From positions 1-64,000 of the forward strand of contig NZ_BPRE01000014.1 of the NCBI RefSeq assembly GCF_022179765.1: DNA of 64,000 nucleotides, in the 5' to 3' direction. Below are positions 51,849 through 60,892 of the stretch, piece by piece; within the stretch, counting starts at the first letter, position 1; every line of letters starts with the position of its first letter. The position numbers were made by a program, and so were the translations under genes. The stretch comes from Methylorubrum suomiense (GTDB taxonomy: Bacteria > Pseudomonadota > Alphaproteobacteria > Rhizobiales > Beijerinckiaceae). Below the pieces are notes generated by a model. The model saw only the letters and a list, made by a program, of their open reading frames with translations. It did not search any database and was not told the DNA's origin.

Positions 51849-52181
51849 TCACAGCCGCGCGAGCGGGAAAATCAGCATCGCGGCCACGAAAGCCCCGCCG
51901 GCCAGCAGCGTGGTCAGCAATGCCTTCTCCCGCAGGCGGGGCAAGGCCGGCGCGCCGGGATCCTGCCCCGGCACCAACCGCTGCGGATCCGCCTCGGCCG
52001 CGTTGCCGAGGGGTAGGATCGCGAACAGGAAGGTCCACCACAGCACGAAGTAGAGGGCGAGCGCCCCGAACACGGTGAGGGCAAACCCCTTCACGGCGAC
52101 CGCCACCAGGATCGCGACGAGGGCTGCCACCGTCAGCACGGTGAGCGGGGTCGAGGCGGCGATGGTGCGAAGGGGGGTCAT
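51849..52181 (-). CDS. DUF1467 family membrane protein
   Basis: A 110-residue protein with two or three hydrophobic helices. ALALYFVLWWTFLFAILPLGN, VPGQDPGAPALPRLREKALLTTLLAGG and a final helix are the DUF1467 pattern. Function unknown. In alphaproteobacteria this gene typically stands between mce and proS, as here apart from the inserted MFS gene. It has an N-terminal extra helix (TPLTVLTVAALVAILVAVAV) compared with the usual family size of about 90 residues, so the start could be further in. Confidence 0.8.
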   Translation of the reverse strand: MTPLRTIAASTPLTVLTVAALVAILVAVAVKGFALTVFGALALYFVLWWTFLFAILPLGNAAEADPQRLVPGQDPGAPALPRLREKALLTTLLAGGAFVAAMLIFPLARL

Positions 52182-52304
52182 GGATGGCCGTTATTCTTGA
52201 CGGATCGCGCACCGCGCGGATCCCTGCCTGCCGACGGGAGGGATTTCGGAGCGAGCCTTAGGAGCGAGTCTTGGACTTGCCTGATCGGCTTTTCCCATCC
52301 ACCG

Positions 52305-52413
52305 CCCACATCCTGAGGTGCCGCGAAGCAGTCTCGAAGCAGGTCGCCGGAAGGCTCGCGATCCCTGGAGCCTCCTTCGAGGGCCCACCGAGGCGGGCGC
52401 CTCGGGATGTGGG
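52305..52413. repeat. Palindromic repeat element, copy B
   Basis: Terminal inverted repeats CCCACATCCTGAGG and CCTCGGGATGTGGG (one mismatch) bound 109 bp. The core GCGATCCCTGGAGCC and TCCTTCGAGG is shared with the copy inside birA. It lies in the 288-bp gap between DUF1467 and mce, which holds nothing else recognised. Confidence 0.72.
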
Positions 52414-52469
52414 CGGGAATCAGGAAAGCCGCGTGTCGACACGGCAGAGAAAGCCCCGTCGGGCAGGCC

Positions 52470-52874
52470 TCAGACCTGCTCCAACTCGACGAGGGTCCCC
52501 AGGAAGTCCTTCGGGTGGAGAAAAATCACCGGCTTGCCGTGCGCACCGATCTTCGGCTCGCCGGTGCCGAGCACGCGGGCGCCGGCCGCCTTCATCTGAT
52601 CGCGGGCAGCGATGATGTCGTCGACCTCGTAGCAGACATGGTGGATGCCGCCGGCCGGGTTCTTGTCGACGAAGCCCTGGATGGTCGAGTTCTCGCCCAA
52701 CGGCGACATCAGCTCGACCTTGCTGTTGGGCAGTTCGACGAAGACGACGGTGACGCCGTGCTCCGGTTGCGGCAGCGGCTCCGTCACCTTGGCGCCGAGC
52801 GTGTCGCGATAGACCGCGGTCGCCGCGTCGAGATCCTTCACCGCGATGGCCACGTGATTGAGCCGTCCGATCAT
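52470..52874 (-). CDS. mce: Methylmalonyl-CoA epimerase
   Basis: A 134-residue vicinal oxygen chelate (glyoxalase-fold) enzyme that interconverts R- and S-methylmalonyl-CoA. Metal ligands are visible in NHVAIAVKDLDAA, the HGVTVVFVEL strand, GIHHVCYEVDDI and LVELEQV. This links propionyl-CoA to succinyl-CoA, and in methylotrophs it serves the ethylmalonyl-CoA pathway. It lies downstream of rnj on the same strand after a hairpin. Confidence 0.92.
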   Translation of the reverse strand: MIGRLNHVAIAVKDLDAATAVYRDTLGAKVTEPLPQPEHGVTVVFVELPNSKVELMSPLGENSTIQGFVDKNPAGGIHHVCYEVDDIIAARDQMKAAGARVLGTGEPKIGAHGKPVIFLHPKDFLGTLVELEQV

Positions 52875-52906
52875 TGTTTGCTCCTCCCTACCCGCTGCGT
52901 TCCCCT

Positions 52907-52925
52907 CCCCCTCGTGGAGAGGGGG
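52907..52925 (-). terminator. Hairpin between rnj and mce
   Basis: CCCCCTC and GAGGGGG form a 7-bp GC stem with a 5-base loop in the 196-bp gap. It may reduce read-through from rnj. No T tract; similar motifs can also be dispersed repeats. Confidence 0.4.
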
Positions 52926-53070
52926 TTAGGGGTGGTGCGGAAGGTACCGCTCCGGCTTCATCCTGTACCTCCCCACTTTTGGATCCTCCCCACCCGGATT
53001 GGTCCGCCCTATGGCAGCAACTCGGTGCGGATCCCGAGCGAGCCCGGGATCCGTGGCGAGGAACGAGGGC

Positions 53071-54744
53071 TCAGACCTCGACCACCTGCACGTGGCAGGC
53101 GGGCTTCTTGCCCCAGGCTTCGTTGACGGCGGAGCGCACGGCCCGGTCGACCGCGTTCTCGACGGCTTCCGAATCCTTCATCTTGCCGCGCGACAGGCCG
53201 CTCAGGGTGCGGTTGACCGTATCGACCACGGTGTCGAGCAGGGGCTCCCCATCGCGACCGCGATTGGGCAGACCCATGATGTCGACCGCCGGCTCGCCGA
53301 CCACCGCGCCGCGCTCGTCGATGGCGATGGCCACCGAGACGATGCCGGTCTGGGACAGCTTGCGGCGCTCGGGGATTGCCCGGTCCTTGGCGTCGATCAG
53401 GACGTTGCCGTCCTTGTAGAGCCGGCCGGCGCGGACATGCTCGACCACCTCGGGCTTGCCCGGGGCGAGGCGCACGACGGCACCGTTGCGCGCCTTCACC
53501 ACCGTCTCGACGCCTTGAGAGCGGGCGAAGCGCGCGTGCTCGTCGAGATGCAGTGCCTCGCCGTGGACCGGCACCACCGCCTTCGGCCGGGTCCAGCTGT
53601 ACATGGCCACCATCTCCTCGCGCCGGGGATGGCCCGAGACGTGGACGAGTTCGGTGCGGTCGGTGATGACCTCGATGCCGGCCTCGATCAGGTCGTTGAT
53701 GATGGCGCCGACATCGCGCTCGTTGCCGGGGATCGCGCGGGACGAGAAGATCACCCGATCCCCGGCGGTCAGCGAGATCGCCGGATGGTCGTCGCGCGAG
53801 ACCCGCGACATGGCCGCCCGCGGCTCGCCCTGCGAACCGGTGAGCAGGCAGACCACCTTGTCGCGGGGGATGTGGCCGTAGGATTCCGCACCGCGGAAGT
53901 CCGGCAGGCCGTCGAGATAGCCGCATTCGCGGGCGACATCGATGACCCGGTCCATGGCCCGGCCGACCGCGATCACCTCGCGACCGCAAGCCTGGGCGGC
54001 TTCCGCCACGGCGCGGATGCGGGCGACGTTCGAGGCGAAGGTCGTCACCGCCACGCGGTGGGGCGATTCCTCGATGATGCGCCGGAGCGTGGCCGAGACT
54101 TCGGACTCGCTCGGCGAGCGGCCCTCGCGCAGGACGTTGGTGGAATCGCATACCAGCGCCAGGATGCCCTCGTCGCCGAGTGCGGTGAACGCCTCCGGCG
54201 AGGTGGTGTCGCCGGCCACCGGCGTGTCGTCGAGCTTCCAGTCGCCGGTATGCACCACGAGGCCGAACTCGGTGCGGATCGCCACCGCATTCGATTCCGG
54301 GATCGAATGGGCCACCGGCACGAACTCGATCTCGAACGGACCGACGGTGACCCGCTTGCCCGGCTTGATCTCGCGCAGATCGACCTTGGGCGCGCCGGGC
54401 TCGGAGAGGCGGCGGGTCTCGAGAAGCTGCTTGGCGAACCGCGTGGCGTAGACCGGCGCCTTCAGGCGCGGCCACAGTTCGGAGATCGCGCCGATATGAT
54501 CCTCGTGCGCGTGGGTGATGAAGATGCCCAGAAGATCCTTCTTGCGCTCCTCGATGAAGGCAAGGTCGGGGAACATCAGATCGATGCCCGGCAAACCCTC
54601 CTCACCGGCGAAGCCCATGCCGCAATCGACCATGATCCATTTGCGTGCCCGCTCGGGTCCGATCCCGTAGAGGCCCGCATTCATGCCGATCTCGCCCACG
54701 CCGCCGAGCGGCACGAAGACGAGCTCGTCCTGCCGTGTCGTCAT
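53071..54744 (-). CDS. rnj: Ribonuclease J
   Basis: A 557-residue metallo-beta-lactamase/beta-CASP ribonuclease with endo- and 5'-exonuclease activity in RNA maturation. The N-terminal FVPLGGVGEIGMN, the zinc motif FITHAHEDHIGAI (HxHxDH), LVVHTGDWKLD, and the beta-CASP segments CLLTGSQGEPRAAMSR and HVSGHPRREEM identify it. VVPVHGEALHL is the late metal ligand. Length is normal for alphaproteobacterial RNase J. It starts 18 bp after birA. Confidence 0.95.
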   Translation of the reverse strand: MTTRQDELVFVPLGGVGEIGMNAGLYGIGPERARKWIMVDCGMGFAGEEGLPGIDLMFPDLAFIEERKKDLLGIFITHAHEDHIGAISELWPRLKAPVYATRFAKQLLETRRLSEPGAPKVDLREIKPGKRVTVGPFEIEFVPVAHSIPESNAVAIRTEFGLVVHTGDWKLDDTPVAGDTTSPEAFTALGDEGILALVCDSTNVLREGRSPSESEVSATLRRIIEESPHRVAVTTFASNVARIRAVAEAAQACGREVIAVGRAMDRVIDVARECGYLDGLPDFRGAESYGHIPRDKVVCLLTGSQGEPRAAMSRVSRDDHPAISLTAGDRVIFSSRAIPGNERDVGAIINDLIEAGIEVITDRTELVHVSGHPRREEMVAMYSWTRPKAVVPVHGEALHLDEHARFARSQGVETVVKARNGAVVRLAPGKPEVVEHVRAGRLYKDGNVLIDAKDRAIPERRKLSQTGIVSVAIAIDERGAVVGEPAVDIMGLPNRGRDGEPLLDTVVDTVNRTLSGLSRGKMKDSEAVENAVDRAVRSAVNEAWGKKPACHVQVVEV

Positions 54745-54762
54745 CTTGTCGTCTATCCAGTC

Positions 54763-55683
54763 TCAGGCCGCCGTCGCGGCACTTCCGAAATGCACCTCGC
54801 CCGCCGTCACGGTTCGTCGTGTTCCGTCCGGGGCGAGGATCACAAGCCGCCCCCCCTCGTCGATCGTGTCGAAAACACCGGACAGCGTCGTCTCGGCGGT
54901 TCGCACCGACACGGGGGCACCCACCCCCGCCGCGCGCTCCAGCCAGAGCTGCCGGATTTTCGGAAATCCGCGCCCCTTGTTCCAGATCTGGGCCGCTTCG
55001 ACAAATCGTTCGGTCAAGGATTCGAGCAGTCTGGGCGCATCGACCGCATGCGCGGGGCGAAGGGCCGCGGCCGGGTAGGGCAGATCGTCGGGGGCGGCCG
55101 CAACGTTCACGCCGAAACCGATGACGACCGCACGCCGCCCGCTGGGGAGTTGCTCGGCCTCCAAGAGGATCCCGGCGAGTTTTTTGCCGTTCATGAGGAC
55201 GTCGTTGGGCCATTTCAGGCGGAACGAAGCTTCGCCTGTCCCTCCCATACCCCCATCCTGAGGTGCGAAGCGAAGCGCAGCCTCGCAGGAGGGCTCCAGC
55301 GGATCGGGCGATCCCTGGAGCCCTCCTTCGAGGCCCGCTGAAGCGGGCACCTCTGAATGAGGGTGGGGGTGGGAGGAGCGGCACACATCCCGGATCGCAT
55401 CGACCAGCGCCACCCCGGCGACGAACCCCAGGGTCGCGACCATCTCCGGCGCCACGCCCTGGACCGGCCAGAGCAAGCTCGCGAAAAGATTGCCCTCGGG
55501 CGACTGCCAGACGTTGCCGCGCCGGCCCCGGCCCGCCTCCTGCAGGCGGGTCGCGACCCAGAGCGGGCCGGTCTCGCCCTCGCGGGCGCGGGCGAGAGCC
55601 TCGGTGTTGGTCGAGCCGAGGCGGTCGTGGCTATGCAGGCGGTGGCCCTCCGCGCGGGCCGCCGGGCTGAGCCGGAAGGTCAT
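54763..55683 (-). CDS. birA: Biotin--[acetyl-CoA-carboxylase] ligase with an in-frame insertion
   Basis: A 306-residue ligase that transfers biotin to carboxylases. It lacks the N-terminal DNA-binding domain of E. coli BirA. The motifs STNTEAL, GRGRRGNVWQSPEGNLFASLLW, LKWPNDVLMNGKKLAGIL and a C-terminal SH3-like domain are intact. Between DAIRDV (residue 100) and RLKWPND (about residue 155) there are about 50 extra residues of His/Pro/Gly/Leu-rich sequence absent from the family. They are encoded by a palindromic repeat (see that entry). The family length of 250-265 is restored if it is removed. The ATG at 55683 is 5 bp beyond the nuoN stop. Confidence 0.9.
   Translation of the reverse strand: MTFRLSPAARAEGHRLHSHDRLGSTNTEALARAREGETGPLWVATRLQEAGRGRRGNVWQSPEGNLFASLLWPVQGVAPEMVATLGFVAGVALVDAIRDVCRSSHPHPHSEVPASAGLEGGLQGSPDPLEPSCEAALRFAPQDGGMGGTGEASFRLKWPNDVLMNGKKLAGILLEAEQLPSGRRAVVIGFGVNVAAAPDDLPYPAAALRPAHAVDAPRLLESLTERFVEAAQIWNKGRGFPKIRQLWLERAAGVGAPVSVRTAETTLSGVFDTIDEGGRLVILAPDGTRRTVTAGEVHFGSAATAA
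55241..55376. repeat. Palindromic repeat element, copy C, inside birA
   Basis: About 136 bp bounded by inverted ends CCTCCCATACCCCCATCCTG and its imperfect complement ending at 55376. The inner palindrome pairs GCCTCGCAGGAGGGCTCCAG with CTGGAGCCCTCCTTCGAGGC with very few mismatches around a short GATC-containing loop. It shares GCGATCCCTGGAGCC and TCCTTCGAGG with copies A and B. It is translated in frame as part of BirA (residues about 102-152). Confidence 0.8.
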
Positions 55684-55688
55684 GCTTC

Positions 55689-57128
55689 TCAGAACAGGGA
55701 CTTCGCGGCGCTGCCCGCCGCCGCCACCAGCGGCGCCGGGATGAGGAAGAACAGCACCACGACGACGCTCGATGCAGCGAGCACGATGGCCGAACCCGGC
55801 GGGATCCGCTCGTATGGAGCCTGCGCCTCGTCGAAATACATCACCTTGACGAGGCGCAGGTAGTAGAAGGCACCGACCACGGAGGTCACCACGCCGATCA
55901 CCGCCAGCGTCACCAGCCCCGCCTTGATGGCGGCGGCGAAGACGTAGAACTTGGCGAAGAACCCGGCGAGCGGCGGGATGCCGGCCAGCGAGAACATCAT
56001 CGCGGCGAGGCTGAAGGCCAGCCACGGATGCGTGCGCGAGAGCCCGGACAGGTCGTCGATGGTCTCGAACATCCGGTCCTTGCGCCGCAGCGAGAGCAGC
56101 ACCGCGAAGGCGCCGAGCGTCATGGCGAGATAGATCACCATGTAGATCACGACGCCGCGGATGCCCTCCTCCGAGCCGGCGGCCAAGCCGATGAGGGCGT
56201 AGCCGACATTGCCGATCGACGAGTAGGCCATCAGGCGCTTGAGGTTGCGCTGGCCGATCGCCGCGAAGGAGCCGAGCGCCATCGAGGCGATCGAGACGAA
56301 CACGATGATCTGCTGCCAGACCGCGGTCACGTCGGGGAAGGCACCGATGAACACGCGCACGGTCATCGCCATGGCGGCCATCTTGGGGGCCGAGGCGAAG
56401 AAGGCGGTGACCGGCGTCGGCGAGCCCTCGTAGACGTCCGGCGTCCACATGTGGAACGGCACCGCCGCCAGCTTGAAGGCGACACCCGCCGCGACGAACA
56501 CGATGCCCAGCACGATGCCGAAGCTCACCGGGCCGTCGAGCGCCGTGACGATGCCGGGGAACGAGACCGTGCCGGTGAAGCCGTAGACCAGCGAGGCGCC
56601 GTAGAGCAGCATGCCCGACGAGAGCGCGCCGAGCACGAAGTACTTCAGGCCGGCTTCCGTGGACTTCACGTCGTCGCGGTGGAAGGCGGCGATGACGTAG
56701 GCGGCGAGCGATTGCAGCTCCAGGCCGAGATAGAGCGAGATCAGATCGTTGGCCGAGGCCATCACCATCATGCCGATGGTGCACAGCACGATCAGCAGCG
56801 GATACTCGAACCGGTCGATGCGCTCGCGCTGGAAATAGTCTCGCGAGAGCAGGATCGTGGCGGACGAGCCGATCAGGATCAGGGCCTTCATCACCCGGGC
56901 GAAGGGGTCGGCGATGAAGGCGCCGTTGAGCGTGGTGACCTGGCCGGTCTGGGAGACCACGAGGAAGAAGGTGAAGATCAGAAGCCCGAGCGCGCCGAGA
57001 TTGACGCTCTCAGCCGAGCGCTCGCCGCGCCACGCGCCCCAGAGCACCAGCAGCAGCGCGCCGATGCTCAGGACGATCTCCGGCAGGACCGGCGTGATCG
57101 CCGGCAGGACGGATTGGATCGGGGTCAT
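55689..57128 (-). CDS. nuoN: NADH-quinone oxidoreductase subunit N
   Basis: A 479-residue, 14-helix antiporter-like subunit of complex I. Motifs are LISLYLGLELQSLAAYVIAAF, KYFVLGALSSGMLLYG, VAFKLAAVPFHMWTPDVYEGSPTPVTAFF and LMAYSSIGNVGYALIGL, with the proton-path lysines and glutamate. It is last of the nuo operon, and its ATG overlaps the nuoM stop by 4 bp. Confidence 0.96.
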   Translation of the reverse strand: MTPIQSVLPAITPVLPEIVLSIGALLLVLWGAWRGERSAESVNLGALGLLIFTFFLVVSQTGQVTTLNGAFIADPFARVMKALILIGSSATILLSRDYFQRERIDRFEYPLLIVLCTIGMMVMASANDLISLYLGLELQSLAAYVIAAFHRDDVKSTEAGLKYFVLGALSSGMLLYGASLVYGFTGTVSFPGIVTALDGPVSFGIVLGIVFVAAGVAFKLAAVPFHMWTPDVYEGSPTPVTAFFASAPKMAAMAMTVRVFIGAFPDVTAVWQQIIVFVSIASMALGSFAAIGQRNLKRLMAYSSIGNVGYALIGLAAGSEEGIRGVVIYMVIYLAMTLGAFAVLLSLRRKDRMFETIDDLSGLSRTHPWLAFSLAAMMFSLAGIPPLAGFFAKFYVFAAAIKAGLVTLAVIGVVTSVVGAFYYLRLVKVMYFDEAQAPYERIPPGSAIVLAASSVVVVLFFLIPAPLVAAAGSAAKSLF

Positions 57129-58705
57129 CGCGCGGCGGCCTCGATTTTCTGGGACTTCGGTCCAGCCATGTTCTCGGCCGCTGCGAGCTTCGCCGCCTTG
57201 GCGGCCGCTTCCGCGGTCTGCGTGTTGGCGAGCGCCGTGCGCATGTTCTGCATCAGGGCTTCGGTCGAGGGCGCGAAGGTATCGAGCACCGGGGCCGGGT
57301 GGACGCCGTACCAGATCGTCAGCGCGACGAGCGGCGCGATGATGATCTTCTCTCGCAGGTCGAGGTCGAGGATACCCTGGAGATTGGGCTTCTCCAGCTT
57401 CCCGTAGATCACCCGCGCGTAGAGCCACAGGGCGTAGCCCGCCGACAGGATGATGCCGAAGACCGAGAAGAACGCGACCGTCGGGTTGGCCTTGAACGCG
57501 CCCATCATCGCGAGGAATTCGCCAACGAAGCCCGAGGTGCCGGGCAGGCCGACATTGGCCATGGTGAAAACCATCATGGCGGCGGCGTAGAGCGGCATCC
57601 GCTTCACCAGACCGCCATAGGCCGCAATCTCGCGGGTGTGCATCCGATCGTAGACGACGCCGACGCAGAGGAAGAGCGCGCCCGAGACGATACCGTGGGA
57701 GATCATCAGGAACAGGGCACCCTGTATGCCCTGCTCGTTCAGGGTGAACAGGCCCAGCGTCACGAAGCCCATATGCGCCACCGAGGAATAGGCGATCAGC
57801 TTCTTGATGTCGGTCTGCATCATCGCGGTGAGCGAGGTGAAGATGATCGCGATCACCGAGAGGGCGAAAACGAGGGGCGCGAATTCGGCGCTCGCGTCCG
57901 GCAGCATCGGCAGCGAGATCCGGATGAAGCCGTAGCCGCCCATCTTCAGCAGGATGCCGGCCAGGATCACGGAGCCCGCCGTCGGCGCCTCGACGTGGGC
58001 GTCGGGGAGCCAGGTATGAACCGGCCACATCGGCATCTTCACCGCGAAAGAGGCGAAGAAGGCGAGCCACAGCCACCATTGCATGCCGACGGGGAAGCGG
58101 TGGGCCAGCAGCGTCGGGATGTCGGTGGTGCCGGCCTCCCAGTACATCGCCATGATGGCCAGCAGCATCAGCACCGAGCCGAGCAGGGTGTAGAGGAAGA
58201 ACTTGAAGCTGGCATAGATGCGCCGCTTGCCGCCCCAGATGCCGATGATGAGGAACATCGGGATCAGGCCGGCCTCGAAGAACAGGTAGAACAGCACCAG
58301 ATCGAGGGCGCAGAACACGCCGATCATCGTCGTTTCCAGAACGAGGAAGGCGACGAAATACTCCTTCACCCGGTGCTCGACCGAGAGCCACGAGGCGCCG
58401 ATGCAGAACGGCATCAGGAAGGTGGTCAGCAGGATCAGCGGCATCGAGAAGCCGTCGACCCCGAGCTTGAAGCGGATGGTCTCGGCCAGCCACGCATGGC
58501 TCTCGACCAGCTGGAAGCTGGGGGACGCGATGTCGTAGCGGGCCCAGGCGGCGAGCGAGAGCAGGAAGGTGACGATGGTCGTGATGAGCGCCGCCCAGCG
58601 GGCGTTGCGCTTCACGGCCTCCGTCTCCTCACCCAGCGTCAGGATGAAGGCGGCGCCCGCGAGCGGGACGATCAGGAGCCCGGAGAGAATGCCGAGGCCG
58701 AACAT
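57125..58705 (-). CDS. nuoM: NADH-quinone oxidoreductase subunit M
   Basis: A 526-residue antiporter-like proton-pumping subunit. FFEAGLIPMFLIIGIWGG, FAVKMPMWPVHTWLPDAHVEAPTAGSVILAGILLKMGGYG and KKLIAYSSVAHMGFVTLGLF are diagnostic, including the conserved Glu and Lys of the channel. A hydrophilic C-terminal tail of about 40 Ala/Lys-rich residues extends beyond the last helix. The ATG at 58705 overlaps the nuoL stop by one base. Confidence 0.96.
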   Translation of the reverse strand: MFGLGILSGLLIVPLAGAAFILTLGEETEAVKRNARWAALITTIVTFLLSLAAWARYDIASPSFQLVESHAWLAETIRFKLGVDGFSMPLILLTTFLMPFCIGASWLSVEHRVKEYFVAFLVLETTMIGVFCALDLVLFYLFFEAGLIPMFLIIGIWGGKRRIYASFKFFLYTLLGSVLMLLAIMAMYWEAGTTDIPTLLAHRFPVGMQWWLWLAFFASFAVKMPMWPVHTWLPDAHVEAPTAGSVILAGILLKMGGYGFIRISLPMLPDASAEFAPLVFALSVIAIIFTSLTAMMQTDIKKLIAYSSVAHMGFVTLGLFTLNEQGIQGALFLMISHGIVSGALFLCVGVVYDRMHTREIAAYGGLVKRMPLYAAAMMVFTMANVGLPGTSGFVGEFLAMMGAFKANPTVAFFSVFGIILSAGYALWLYARVIYGKLEKPNLQGILDLDLREKIIIAPLVALTIWYGVHPAPVLDTFAPSTEALMQNMRTALANTQTAEAAAKAAKLAAAENMAGPKSQKIEAAAR

Positions 58706-60837
58706 CAATGCGCTCCTCCGACCGCCGGCACGCCGGAGACGAGGTACCACGTGATCAGGCCGGCGACCCCGACGAGCATCACGAAGGCATAGTGGTAGAC
58801 GTAGCCGGTCTGGAAGCGGACCACGCCGCGGGTGACGTCCACGACCCGGGCCGAGATGCCGTCGGGGCCGAAGCCGTCGATGACGCGCCCGTCACTTTCC
58901 TTCCAGAGGAACAGCCCGAAGTTCTTGGCCGGACGCACGAAGAGCCGGTCGTAGATCTCGTCGAAGTACCACTTGTTGAGCAGAAAGCGGTACAGGATCG
59001 GCTGCGAGGTCGCGAGACGGTTCGGCAGGTCGGGCCGGCGGAGATACATCCAGAAGGCCAGGACGAAGCCGAGCACGAGCATGATCGCGGGCGAGGCGGC
59101 GACCCAGCCCGGCGCGTCGTGGATCTTGTGCATGATGTCGTTGCCGGAATGGTGCGGCAGCGCGTGACCCCAGAACCGGTCCATGTCGTGCCCGATGAAC
59201 CGCTCCTTGAAGATCAGGCCGGCAAACAGCGCACCGAAGGCCAGGATTCCGAGCGGAATCGTCATCACGAGCGGGCTCTCATGCGGCTTGTGGGCGCCGT
59301 GATCGTCGTGGTGCTCGATCGCGCTGTGCGAGGCGGGCTCCAGATCGTGACCCTTGTCGTCGTGCGCCACACCCTCGTGATGGCCGGGCTTGCCGTCGGC
59401 CTCGTGCGCGAGAGCGTGGGCATGGGCCGAGGCATGATCGTCGTGCGCGGCGTGCGCGTGGTCGTCGTGACCATGGGCTCCATGCGCGACCCACCGCTGC
59501 GGCCCCTCGAAGGTGAGGAAGAACAGGCGCCAGGAATAGAACGAGGTCATCAGCGCGGCGATCACGGTGGCGAGGAACGCCAGCACGTGGCCGGGGCGAT
59601 CCGACATGTAGGCCGCCTCGATGATCGCATCCTTGGAGTAGTAGCCGGCGGTGAACGGGAAGCCGATCAGGGCGAGCGTGCCGATCGTCATCATCGCCGT
59701 GGTGAAGGGGATGTAGGGGCGCAGGCCGCCCATGTTCCGCATGTCCTGCTCGTGGTGCATCGCGTGGATGACCGAGCCGGCGCCGAGGAACAGCAGCGCC
59801 TTGAAGAAGGCGTGGGTGAAGAGGTGGAACACGCCGGTGGCGTAGGCGCCCACGCCCAGGCCGACGAACATGTAGCCGAGCTGCGAGCAGGTCGAGTAGG
59901 CGATGACCCGCTTGATGTCGTTCTGCACGAGGCCGACGGTGGCGGCGAAGAAGGCCGTGATGCCGCCGATGATCGTGACGACGGTGAGCGCGGTCGGGGC
60001 CAGCTCGAACAGCGGCGACAGGCGGGCGACCATGAACACGCCGGCGGTCACCATGGTGGCGGCGTGGATGAGCGCCGAGACCGGGGTCGGGCCCTCCATC
60101 GCGTCCGGCAGCCAAGTGTGCAGCAGGAACTGCGCCGACTTGCCCATGGCCCCCATGAACAGGAGCAGGCAGGCCAGCGTCAGGGCGTGCCAGTCATGTC
60201 CGAGGAAGTGGAAGGTCGCGTCCTTCAGCTCCGGGGCCTTGGCGAAGATGGCGTCGAAGCCCACGGATCCCGTCAGGACGAAGACGAGGAAGATGCCCAG
60301 CGAGAAACCGAAATCGCCGACGCGATTGACGATGAAGGCCTTCATCGCCGCAGCGTTGGCCGAGGGCTTCTCGTACCAGAAGCCGATCAGCAGGTAGGAG
60401 GCGAGGCCGACGCCTTCCCAGCCGAAGAACATCTGCACGAGGTTGTCGGCCGTCACCAGCATCAGCATGGCGAAGGTGAACAGCGACAGGTAGGCGAAGA
60501 AGCGCGGCCGGTGCGGATCCTCGTGCATGTACCCGATGGAATAGACGTGCACGAGGGTCGAGACCGAGGTGACGACGACGAGCATGATCGCCGTCAGCGT
60601 ATCGACCTTGAAGGCCCAATCGACCACGAGGTCGCCCGCCGTGAACCACTGCGCGACGTGGACCGTCTCGGCCCGGCCGTCCCCCGTAACGAGGAAGAAG
60701 GCGCCCCAGGACAGGAGGCAGGCGAAGGCGAGGCAGCCCGTCGTCACAAGTTCGCTCAGCCGGGCGCCGAGCGTGCGGCCGAACAGGCCGGCGATCAGCG
60801 CGCCGATCAGCGGGAAGAAGACGATGGCGTGATACAT
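58705..60837 (-). CDS. nuoL: NADH-quinone oxidoreductase subunit L
   Basis: A 710-residue, 16-helix distal proton-pumping subunit with the long lateral helix. VQMFFGWEGVGLASYLLIGFW, LHTWLPDAMEGPTPVSALIHAATMVTAGVFMVARL and KRVIAYSTCSQLGYMFVGLG are typical. Residues about 450-520 are a soluble insertion with 20 histidines and many Asp/Ala, between FFLTFEGPQRWV and the SPLVMTIPLGILAFG helix. This makes it longer than the usual 613-660 residues. The insert should face one side of the membrane and could bind metal. Confidence 0.96.
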   Translation of the reverse strand: MYHAIVFFPLIGALIAGLFGRTLGARLSELVTTGCLAFACLLSWGAFFLVTGDGRAETVHVAQWFTAGDLVVDWAFKVDTLTAIMLVVVTSVSTLVHVYSIGYMHEDPHRPRFFAYLSLFTFAMLMLVTADNLVQMFFGWEGVGLASYLLIGFWYEKPSANAAAMKAFIVNRVGDFGFSLGIFLVFVLTGSVGFDAIFAKAPELKDATFHFLGHDWHALTLACLLLFMGAMGKSAQFLLHTWLPDAMEGPTPVSALIHAATMVTAGVFMVARLSPLFELAPTALTVVTIIGGITAFFAATVGLVQNDIKRVIAYSTCSQLGYMFVGLGVGAYATGVFHLFTHAFFKALLFLGAGSVIHAMHHEQDMRNMGGLRPYIPFTTAMMTIGTLALIGFPFTAGYYSKDAIIEAAYMSDRPGHVLAFLATVIAALMTSFYSWRLFFLTFEGPQRWVAHGAHGHDDHAHAAHDDHASAHAHALAHEADGKPGHHEGVAHDDKGHDLEPASHSAIEHHDDHGAHKPHESPLVMTIPLGILAFGALFAGLIFKERFIGHDMDRFWGHALPHHSGNDIMHKIHDAPGWVAASPAIMLVLGFVLAFWMYLRRPDLPNRLATSQPILYRFLLNKWYFDEIYDRLFVRPAKNFGLFLWKESDGRVIDGFGPDGISARVVDVTRGVVRFQTGYVYHYAFVMLVGVAGLITWYLVSGVPAVGGAH

Positions 60838-60892
60838 GGGGGATCGTGCCTCGCAGCAGGCGGACGAGAGGGTGGCGCGCTGGTGAGAGCGG

